From CAYZAW01 sp964476505 (GTDB lineage Bacteria; Bacillota; Clostridia; Christensenellales; CAG-138), in NCBI GenBank assembly GCA_964476505.1, contig CAYZAW010000016.1, positions 1-39,023 on the forward strand: 39,023 nucleotides of DNA, written 5' to 3'. Made by a program: the position numbers and the translations under genes. Under the pieces are notes generated by a model, which was given only the letters and a program-made list of their open reading frames with translations, was not told the DNA's origin and did not search any database. This document shows positions 15,486 through 22,251 of the stretch, piece after piece. Within the stretch, counting starts at the first letter, position 1, and every line of letters begins with the position of its first letter.

Positions 15486-16274
15486 ATGCCGTTGACCTTG
15501 ACCATATGCGGCGCACGGGGGAGTATTCCCCGCAGCGGCGCAGAGTACGTTCGTTTCGGAGGGGATACCTCCTGCTATGTACTGCAATCCGGCAGCCACG
15601 CGGTGGTGGTGGATTGCGGCACGGGCTTTTTGTCCGCCGGGCCGCTGCTGCGCAACGTAGAAACAGTGGATATTTTGCTGACCCATTATCATTACGATCA
15701 TGTGTTGGGCTTGCTGTATTACGATCAGGTGATACCCGAGGGGGCAAAGGTATGCTTTTATGTACCGGGAGACCCGGCATCGCTTACCCGGCTTATCAGC
15801 ATGCTGGCGCAGCCGCCGCTTTGGCCGGTGCAGCCGGATATTTCAAAGGCACAGATCGTTAACGCCGAGGGCAGTCATGCCTTGGCGGGCGGGCGCACGC
15901 TGACCGCCTGCCCTGCCTGCCATCCGGGCGGCGGCTTGCTATACCGCGTTGGCGCACCCGAGGGAGATGTGTGCTTCTTGTTTGACCATGAGCACGGTGG
16001 CACGTCGTTAACGGGCTTTACCGCGGGTGCAAAGGTGCTGCTCTACGATGCCATGTTTACCGATGCCTGCTATGCAGACTGCTTGGGTTGGGGGCATTCC
16101 ACATGGCAGGAGGGGGTTCGGCTGGCGATGGACTGCGGTAAGCCGCAGCTTATATTGACCCATCATTCTCCGGACTGGGACGACGCGGCGCTTCTAAAGC
16201 TGGAGGCGCAGGCGCAAAGCGTGTATCCGCAGGCGTCCTATGCCCGGCAGATGGAGGTGATTTTGGTTGGATAA
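15486..16274 (+). CDS. MBL-fold metallo-hydrolase, phosphodiesterase-like
   Basis: This 262-residue cytoplasmic protein has the metallo-beta-lactamase fold. CGARGSIPRSG and RFGGDTSCYVL at the start are typical of the PhnP/PDE-like branch. The zinc motif HYHYDH is at residues 67-72. Further candidate ligands are His146 (PACHPGG), Asp167 (FLFDHEH) and His226 (LTHHSPDW), and GWGHSTWQEGV lies at 201-211. Related proteins hydrolyse phosphodiesters, and its position between an adenylate cyclase and an HD-GYP protein makes a cyclic-nucleotide or linear-dinucleotide substrate plausible, but this is inference. The ATG at 15486 has GGAGG upstream and lies one base after the preceding stop; its end overlaps the next start by 8 bases, so translation is coupled. 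Confidence 0.85.
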   Translation: MPLTLTICGARGSIPRSGAEYVRFGGDTSCYVLQSGSHAVVVDCGTGFLSAGPLLRNVETVDILLTHYHYDHVLGLLYYDQVIPEGAKVCFYVPGDPASLTRLISMLAQPPLWPVQPDISKAQIVNAEGSHALAGGRTLTACPACHPGGGLLYRVGAPEGDVCFLFDHEHGGTSLTGFTAGAKVLLYDAMFTDACYADCLGWGHSTWQEGVRLAMDCGKPQLILTHHSPDWDDAALLKLEAQAQSVYPQASYARQMEVILVG

Positions 16275-17799
16275 TCAAAATGATGCAATGATGGCGCTGC
16301 CCCGGGAGAGCCTGGAGCGCACGCTGAACATTGGTGTGTCCCTCTCCGCGGAGGAGGATCACGCAAAGCTGTTGAACACGATATTACGGGAGGCCATGGC
16401 GGTAACGAATGCCGACGGCGGCACCCTGTATACGCTGGATGGGGACAGGCTTTTGTTCCGCATTCTCAAAAACCGCAGCCTAAACACGCAGCAGGGAATG
16501 GACGGCAAGCCCGTAAACATTCCCCCGGTACCTCTGCAAAACAATTATGTGGCGGGGTATGTGGCGCTGCACGGGCAGCTGGTGAATATACCGGATGTGT
16601 ACGAAAGCGACCTGTTCGATTTTTCCGGCCCCCGCAATTACGACAAGCTTATGGGCTACCGCACCAAGTCTATGCTGGTGGTGCCTATTCGGGAGCAGGG
16701 CGGCACGGTGATGGGCGTATTGCAGCTGATTAACTCCATCTCTAAGGAGGGAGAGGTACAGCCCTTCCGGGCGGAAACGGAGCAGGTGGTATCGGTGCTT
16801 GCCTCCTTTGCGGCGGTGGCGCTGTCCAACATGCTGCACCATCTGGAAATCAAAAAGCTGATGTTCTCCTTCTTCAACGTTATCATATCCGCCGTGGACG
16901 AGCGCACGCCCTACAACGCCTCGCATACCCAGCGCATCGTGGAAATGCTGCTGTCGCTGTTGGATTTCATTCGCGAAACGCCGTGGGCGGCGGAGATCAC
17001 CGGCCCCTTTGACAGCGAGCGCACGGAGATCATTGTAATGTGCGCATGGCTGCACGACATCGGCAAGCTGGTAACGCCGCTATCCATCATCAATAAAGCA
17101 ACGCGTCTGGGAAAGCATAAGGACGAGGTGTTCCGGCGGATGGAGCTGATCTCTCTGCTTTGCAGGCTGGACGTATTGGAAGGGCGATGCACCCAAAGGG
17201 AGTCGCAGCGAACGCTGGAGGATATTTTGGAGGCGGCGGAGCTGTTTAGAAGGACGGATCTCGCATCAACGGTCACCGAGCAAACCCAGCGGCGCATACG
17301 CGATTATGCCTCCCGCCAGTACCGGGATCAGTACGGGGATATGCACACTTGGCTTACGCCGGAAGAAACGGAATGCCTGTGCATCCCGCGCGGTACGCTA
17401 ACGCCCAGTGAGCGCAGAGAAATGGAGCGCCACGCAGAGATCACCGCCAAGCTGCTCAATAAAATGATGTTTTCTGGGAATTACACGCGGGTGCGCACCT
17501 GGGCTGCCAGCCATCACGAAAAGCTGGACGGCTCCGGTTACCCGGACGGTCTTTCCGGCGACCAGCTTTCCACCGAGGTGCGCTTGCTTACCATACTGGA
17601 TATTTTAGAAGCCCTCACCACCAGCGAGCGGCCTTATAAAGACGCACTGTCTCCGGGCGCTTCCATAGCCGAGCTGTACCGCATGGTGGAGCAGGGGAAG
17701 CTGGACGGCGCGCTGGTGCGCGTGGTGGAGGCCAGCCGCTGCTGGGTGCACCCCGGCTCCATGGAGGAATTCATGAAAAGCCAGCTGACCATGCTGTAA
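16267..17799 (+). CDS. GAF-HD-GYP domain protein, putative cyclic-dinucleotide phosphodiesterase
   Basis: This 510-residue soluble protein has an N-terminal GAF sensor domain (about 30-190) and a C-terminal HD-GYP domain (about 200-505). HD-GYP domains hydrolyse c-di-GMP or related cyclic dinucleotides. The key residues are present: His220, His263-Asp264 (WLHDIGK), HHE 416-418 and DGSGYP 421-426. About 95 residues (278-372), mostly charged helix, are inserted between the HDIGK motif and the LTPSERREMERH segment; typical members lack this. The GAF domain may bind cAMP made by the first gene, an inference from operon context. The start is TTG 16267, supported by a perfect GGAGGTGA at 16253-16260 with 6-base spacing; the ATGs at 16288 and 16291 are too far from it. 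Confidence 0.88.
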   Translation: MDNQNDAMMALPRESLERTLNIGVSLSAEEDHAKLLNTILREAMAVTNADGGTLYTLDGDRLLFRILKNRSLNTQQGMDGKPVNIPPVPLQNNYVAGYVALHGQLVNIPDVYESDLFDFSGPRNYDKLMGYRTKSMLVVPIREQGGTVMGVLQLINSISKEGEVQPFRAETEQVVSVLASFAAVALSNMLHHLEIKKLMFSFFNVIISAVDERTPYNASHTQRIVEMLLSLLDFIRETPWAAEITGPFDSERTEIIVMCAWLHDIGKLVTPLSIINKATRLGKHKDEVFRRMELISLLCRLDVLEGRCTQRESQRTLEDILEAAELFRRTDLASTVTEQTQRRIRDYASRQYRDQYGDMHTWLTPEETECLCIPRGTLTPSERREMERHAEITAKLLNKMMFSGNYTRVRTWAASHHEKLDGSGYPDGLSGDQLSTEVRLLTILDILEALTTSERPYKDALSPGASIAELYRMVEQGKLDGALVRVVEASRCWVHPGSMEEFMKSQLTML

Positions 17800-17827
17800 G
17801 GCATAGCACTCACTTTATAAAGCATAA

Positions 17828-17861
17828 AAAACAGCAGACGCATGTCGCGTTCTGCTGTTTT
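17828..17861. terminator. Bidirectional terminator between the signalling operon and thrC
   Basis: AAAACAGCAGA (17828-17838) pairs with TCTGCTGTTTT (17851-17861), extended by CGC/GCG with one bulge and an ATGTC loop. T runs on both strands suit termination of the HD-GYP gene (+) and of the convergent thrC (-). Confidence 0.85.
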
Positions 17862-17919
17862 GTTGTAAGCGCTTGTGGAAAAGAAGCGCCTTTGAAATAT
17901 ACGCTGCCGTATTCTCGCG

Positions 17920-19155
17920 CTACTTGATTCTGCCGCTCTTTTCCAAAGCTGCAATGTCCGGCGGGCAGAGGAAGGGCTCGCCTGCGGCCTTCATGGCGTT
18001 TGCAACGTCCTTCAAGCCGCTGCCGGTGCAGATCACGGTAACGGTTTCCTCGGGCTTGATGAGCCCGGTCTCTACTGCTTTTTTAACGCCGGCTGTGGCG
18101 GTAACGCCCGCGGGTTCTCCGAACACGCCCTCCGTGCGGCCTAACAGCCGCATGGCAACGTAAATTTCATCGTCGGATACCGCAAGCCAGCTTCCCTTGG
18201 ATTCCCGCACGGCGCGAAGCGCCTTTTCCGGGTTGCGGGGCACGCCCACGGCGATGCTGTCCGCAACGGTATTCTCCTCGGCGGGCAAAAGCCCCCGCCC
18301 CTCGTTTGCCGCATCCACAAAGGGGCAGCAACCGGAGGACTGTACGCCAAGTATCTTCGGGATGCGGTCTATCACGCCCATCTCAAACAGATCGTGGAAG
18401 CCGTTATACACGCCGCCGATGGTGCAGCCGTCTCCCACGGAAACCGCCACCCAGTCCGTTGGCTCCCAGTGTAATTGCTCGGCGATCTCTAAGGAAACGG
18501 TTTTCTTGCCCTCGGTCAAAATGGGATTGATGCCCGCGTTGCGGTTGTAAAAGCCCCATTTATTGATAGCGTCCCGCGAAAGCTCAAACGTCTGGCGGTA
18601 ATCTCCCTGTACGGATATCACGTTTGCGCCGAATATCAACAGCTGTGCCACCTTGCCCTTGGGGGCGCGCTCGGGTACGAATATCACGGTTTTCACGCCC
18701 ATGCGGGCGGCGTTTCCGGCACAGGAGGAGGCGGCGTTGCCGGTGGAGGAGCAGGCGATGGTTTCATAGCCCAGCTCCACGGCCTTTGCAACAGCTACCC
18801 CGGAGGCGCGATCCTTCAGGGAGGCGGTGGGGTTCAGGCCGTCGTCCTTGATGTACAGCGCCTTTAAGCCCAGTTGGTTGCCCAAGCGGTTGGAGCGGTA
18901 CAGCGGCGTCCAGCCCACGCGAAGGAAGCGCTCCAAGCCCTCGCCCTTGATGGGCATTAGCGGCGCATAGCGCCACATGCTGTTGTTGCGATCGTTTGCA
19001 AGGGTTTCCCGGTTGAGTATTTTTTTGATGTTCTGGTAGTGGAATACAATGTCCAGTATGCCTGTTTCTCCGCAGTGGGGGCAGGTCATCAGCTCACGGC
19101 TGTAATCGTACTCTCTGCCGCAAAGCGTGCAGCGGTAACCTAAAATGCGTTCCAT
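17920..19155 (-). CDS. thrC: Threonine synthase with N-terminal zinc ribbon
   Basis: This PLP enzyme converts O-phosphohomoserine to threonine and phosphate, the last step of threonine synthesis. It has 411 residues. An N-terminal zinc-ribbon-like segment has Cys9, Cys12, Cys25 and Cys28. The PLP lysine is Lys114 in NPTASLKDRAS, followed by the SSTGNAASS phosphate loop and SVGDGCTIGG. The C-terminal CTGSGLKD is typical of the threonine synthase branch of the tryptophan-synthase-beta fold. The ATG at 19155 follows GAGGAAA. It stands alone between two terminators, without hom or thrB nearby. Confidence 0.93.
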   Translation of the reverse strand: MERILGYRCTLCGREYDYSRELMTCPHCGETGILDIVFHYQNIKKILNRETLANDRNNSMWRYAPLMPIKGEGLERFLRVGWTPLYRSNRLGNQLGLKALYIKDDGLNPTASLKDRASGVAVAKAVELGYETIACSSTGNAASSCAGNAARMGVKTVIFVPERAPKGKVAQLLIFGANVISVQGDYRQTFELSRDAINKWGFYNRNAGINPILTEGKKTVSLEIAEQLHWEPTDWVAVSVGDGCTIGGVYNGFHDLFEMGVIDRIPKILGVQSSGCCPFVDAANEGRGLLPAEENTVADSIAVGVPRNPEKALRAVRESKGSWLAVSDDEIYVAMRLLGRTEGVFGEPAGVTATAGVKKAVETGLIKPEETVTVICTGSGLKDVANAMKAAGEPFLCPPDIAALEKSGRIK

Positions 19156-19248
19156 GTTCTATTTCCTCACAGTTCAAGTTTTCGGTGAATGAGAATGTGT
19201 ATTTATCATACTACATGCAAAAAAGGATGTACAGTGGGATAGAGAATG

Positions 19249-19277
19249 GAAAAACCACCCGCGATATGCGGGTGGTT
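19249..19277 (-). terminator. Terminator of the PrsA-like gene pair
   Basis: AACCACCCGC (19253-19262) and GCGGGTGGTT (19268-19277) form a perfect 10-bp stem. On the minus strand it is followed by TTTTT (19250-19254). It lies 45 bases after the stop of the second PrsA-like gene. Confidence 0.85.
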
Positions 19278-19321
19278 CCGATGCGTTTATCGGTCTTGGC
19301 CAATTGCGGTACAGTAGGAAC

Positions 19322-20713
19322 TTACTCTGCCGCAACCACGCCTGCGTCCTGAATCACGTTTTCAAAACGGGTCACAATGGTCTCGTCGTGGATCCAAGTG
19401 TCCACCAGCGCGTACCATTCTTCCTCCTGCTTGGCCTTGAGGGTGGACTCGCGGAACATCTCCTCATAGTCTTTAAGCTGGCGTTCGCCCGCAGGCTCCT
19501 TGCCAACGTATTGCAGAATGTGGCAGCCGTCCTCGTCCTGAATAACAGCCGTATAGCTGCCGGGTGCGGTCAAAGCCATGGTAGCGTCCTTCACAGCGGA
19601 AGACCAATCGCTTGCGCTGTCAAAGGAGCTCATCAGCAGGCCCTTTTCCTTGAAAGCATCGTATGTGGTCTGGTCGGTATCCTGCGTGTACTCCGCCATT
19701 ACCGCGTCAAAGGTCTCGCCCGCTTCCAGCTTGGCATAAGCTTCGTTTGCCTTAGAAACGGTGTCTGCAAAATAGTCGGCATATAGTTTTTCGGTTTCGG
19801 CCTTCAGCGCCTGATACTCCTCGCGAATGGCAGTTACGCGCTCGGTATCTTCTACCTCGTCGGAAATGGTCAGCGCGCCAAGCTCGGATTCCAGCTCCGC
19901 CATTTTGGCGGTTTTTTCGTCGTAAGAGGCATCCAGCTCATCCTCGGGGGCGATCAAAATGTGCTTTACGCGGATATATCCCTCGGGTGCATAGAACACG
20001 GGGGTCTCGTTGTAGCGCTCAAAGTATTCCTGATCGGCCTTGTAGTCGCCGGCAGTCTGCGTGTAGGCTTCCTTATCGGCAGCCAGCTTCTCGTCAAAGG
20101 CGGTTTGCAGCTCTTCGTCGGTCAGGCTGATGGTGGCGTTGAAGTTTTCCTGCATGCGGGAAACCATATCGTCCATTTTGTACTGCTCTAACAGCCACGT
20201 TTTTAACTCGTCCTGCCCCATTTCCTGGCCGTAATAATAGGAAGCCAGTTGGGGGAACAGCTTGGCAGCTTCCGCCTCCAGCGCATCGCCCTCTAAAGTA
20301 GCGTCGGCGGTTTTCGCCTGTTCGCGGCACATATCCATAAAGCTGTTGTAGGATTCGGTCACGTTGGTTTCAAGGGTTTTCAACTGCTCATCGGTAAATT
20401 GATCGTAGCCCTGCAGCTTTGCCTGATACTGCTGCATCTTGGTGCCGATCAGCCCGTCGAGTATGGAGGTTTGGAAGTCCTTCAGGCTATCCTCGCTGGA
20501 GGTGGGGTCGTAGCCAAACTGCTGATACATGGAAATATAGTAGTTGAACTCGTTTAAGAACTCTTCCTTGGTGATCTCCGTTTCGCCAACCTTGGCAACG
20601 ATTTGCGCCATGTCCTTTTCCTCGTCAACGCTGACCAGGCTGCAACCGAGCATGGCGGCGCAAAGGGCAAGCGCCAGCACGGAAATCAGGATTGCTTTGA
20701 TGGGTGTTTTCAT
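19322..20713 (-). CDS. PrsA-like peptidyl-prolyl isomerase lipoprotein
   Basis: This 463-residue lipoprotein has a signal peptide and lipobox MLGC (Cys24). It probably assists folding of exported proteins at the membrane-wall interface. A SurA_N-like chaperone part (VAKVGETEITKEEFLNEF, about 39-56, through about 210) precedes a parvulin/PPIC-like part that starts at YIRVKHILIAPEDE and ends with DEDGCHILQYVGKEPAGE. Between these two parvulin halves lies a long Glu-rich helical insertion (about 265-335, AELESELGALTISDEVED), larger than in a standard parvulin domain. The ATG at 20713 follows GAAGGAGAA. A paralogue lies 48 bases upstream on the same strand. Confidence 0.85.
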   Translation of the reverse strand: MKTPIKAILISVLALALCAAMLGCSLVSVDEEKDMAQIVAKVGETEITKEEFLNEFNYYISMYQQFGYDPTSSEDSLKDFQTSILDGLIGTKMQQYQAKLQGYDQFTDEQLKTLETNVTESYNSFMDMCREQAKTADATLEGDALEAEAAKLFPQLASYYYGQEMGQDELKTWLLEQYKMDDMVSRMQENFNATISLTDEELQTAFDEKLAADKEAYTQTAGDYKADQEYFERYNETPVFYAPEGYIRVKHILIAPEDELDASYDEKTAKMAELESELGALTISDEVEDTERVTAIREEYQALKAETEKLYADYFADTVSKANEAYAKLEAGETFDAVMAEYTQDTDQTTYDAFKEKGLLMSSFDSASDWSSAVKDATMALTAPGSYTAVIQDEDGCHILQYVGKEPAGERQLKDYEEMFRESTLKAKQEEEWYALVDTWIHDETIVTRFENVIQDAGVVAAE

Positions 20714-20761
20714 GTTCTTCTCCTTTATATTGATCGATCCTTACAATCGATGCTAGTGCGG

Positions 20762-22039
20762 TTATTTTCCAAGCAGATCGTAATGCACGGTTACGATACC
20801 GGCAGCCTTGGCTTTTTCCAACAGCTGTGTTTTGGTGTTCATGCCCGTTTGGAAGGCGGTACCGGTGGAAAGGTCTTTTTTGATCGCATCGCGCACGTCC
20901 TCATAGGGAATTGCGCCGGGGGTCATGTTTTCCACAAGGTAGATCAGGCAAACGCCCTCGCTGGTGGCAACAGGCTCGGAATAGCTGCCGGGCTCCGTTA
21001 AAGCCAGCGCGGTGGACACATAATTCTCGTCAATGGAGGTAACGCCAAAATGCACATAGTAAGTGGCGATCTCCGGATCGTCCGTTTCCTGCTCCAACAC
21101 GTCTGTAAACGCTTCGCCGGCGGATAAGCGGTCCATCACGGTGTCCAGCTTGTTGGCTACCACGGAATCCTTCACGCGCGAAAGCACGTTATGATATACG
21201 GTGTATGCCTTTTCCTGATCGGCTTCGGCTCTCTTGGCAGCGGCGGAGTCCTCTCCGCTTTCCAGTACGGCAACCATGTATTCGTTCTCCGCATTGGTCA
21301 GCGCAGTGGAGGCGGCGTTGATGTCGTCTGCCTGCTGGGCGGAATAGTACTTGATCAGCCGGTACGTCTTTTTATAACCGTCGGGCACGTATACGGGCAC
21401 GGCGACCGGCTCGTCTGCAAACAGGAGCGGGTCGGCATCGAATTTTTGCTGCTGCTCTAAAAGCATGGAGTCATACTGGGCGCGGATATCCTCCTCCGTG
21501 AAGTCGGAAATCAAACCCGCCTGTTCGTTGTACAGGTTGGTGATGTATCCGATTCGAAGGGTTTCGCGAATGCGCTCCGGCGTGAGATTGGAGTCCTTTA
21601 ACAGTTGGTCAAAGGATTGCTCTGCTTTGCGCTGAGAGGCCTCGTCCGTGCCGTGCGCCTCGGTGTAGGCTTTTAAAACGGAGTTGTAATAATCCAAGTA
21701 AGATTGATCGATCTCCGCCTCCTGCTCCGCAGTGAGCTTGGTAAGGCCTAAATTACGCGCTTCTTCCAGCAATGCGGCTTCCGCTACCAGATCGTCCAGC
21801 CGGAACTTTTTATAGTCCGCAAGCGCCTGCGTATTGCCGGCGGCGGTCAAGTCCTTGCCGTAAAACTCCTGATACAGCGCAAGCTGCTGCTTCAAGTACG
21901 CATCGTAATACCAACGGTAAACGGGGGTTTCGCCCACCGTGGCAAGAACATCCTCAGAACTGCCTGCACAGCCGGTCACAAGCATCAACAGCATGCAAAC
22001 CGCCAGCAGTACGTTCAACCATTTGTTTCCCTTTATCAT
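20762..22039 (-). CDS. PrsA/SurA-like foldase lipoprotein, divergent paralogue
   Basis: This 425-residue lipoprotein has lipobox LVTGC with Cys24. Its layout matches the downstream gene: VLATVGETPVYRWYYDAYLKQQ as the SurA_N-like start, LTPERIRETLRIGYITNLYN, then a parvulin-like region with GYKKTYRLIKYYSAQQAD, a helical insertion and GSYSEPVATSEGVCLIYLVEN. The usual parvulin HIL motif is replaced by YRLIKYY, so isomerase activity is doubtful and a chaperone role is more likely. The ATG at 22039 is chosen for AAGGAG 8 bases upstream and because the signal peptide then starts correctly; the reading could be extended by 11 residues. It is the first gene of the pair. Confidence 0.82.
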   Translation of the reverse strand: MIKGNKWLNVLLAVCMLLMLVTGCAGSSEDVLATVGETPVYRWYYDAYLKQQLALYQEFYGKDLTAAGNTQALADYKKFRLDDLVAEAALLEEARNLGLTKLTAEQEAEIDQSYLDYYNSVLKAYTEAHGTDEASQRKAEQSFDQLLKDSNLTPERIRETLRIGYITNLYNEQAGLISDFTEEDIRAQYDSMLLEQQQKFDADPLLFADEPVAVPVYVPDGYKKTYRLIKYYSAQQADDINAASTALTNAENEYMVAVLESGEDSAAAKRAEADQEKAYTVYHNVLSRVKDSVVANKLDTVMDRLSAGEAFTDVLEQETDDPEIATYYVHFGVTSIDENYVSTALALTEPGSYSEPVATSEGVCLIYLVENMTPGAIPYEDVRDAIKKDLSTGTAFQTGMNTKTQLLEKAKAAGIVTVHYDLLGK

Positions 22040-22099
22040 CAGGCTTTCTCCTTCGTGTACCATACTGGTCAAATGACCTTAAATACCCACAGTCACATC

Positions 22100-22128
22100 A
22101 TTATACCCGTTTCTCCCTTACCTAGCAA
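22100..22128 (-). promoter_or_regulatory. Promoter of the PrsA-like gene pair
   Basis: On the minus strand TTGCTA (22128-22123) and TATAAT (22105-22100) are 17 bases apart, about 60 bases upstream of the first start codon. Confidence 0.5.
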
Positions 22129-22144
22129 GGTGTAAACTTGTTAA

Positions 22145-22179
22145 GAAACTGTGGCATATATTAGAGAAACTATGGCACA
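22145..22179. repeat. Direct repeat with 21-bp period in the divergent promoter region
   Basis: GAAACTGTGGCATA (22145-22158) and GAAACTATGGCACA (22166-22179) match at 12 of 14 positions and are offset by 21 bases, two helical turns. They lie directly upstream of the ATPase gene's -10 (22206-22211), where a regulator could bind. Confidence 0.45.
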
Positions 22180-22205
22180 CGGTTTTTTTTACCGGGGTTT
22201 ATTGT

Positions 22206-22211
22206 TATAAT
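22206..22211 (+). promoter_or_regulatory. -10 element upstream of the P-type ATPase gene
   Basis: A perfect TATAAT lies 40 bases upstream of the start codon. The position 17 bases further upstream holds only a T run (22183-22190), a poor -35, so activation by a factor bound at the adjacent direct repeats is possible. Confidence 0.4.
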
Positions 22212-22251
22212 GAAGTGGCATATGTTACATGCTGGAAACAGGGAGGAACCC

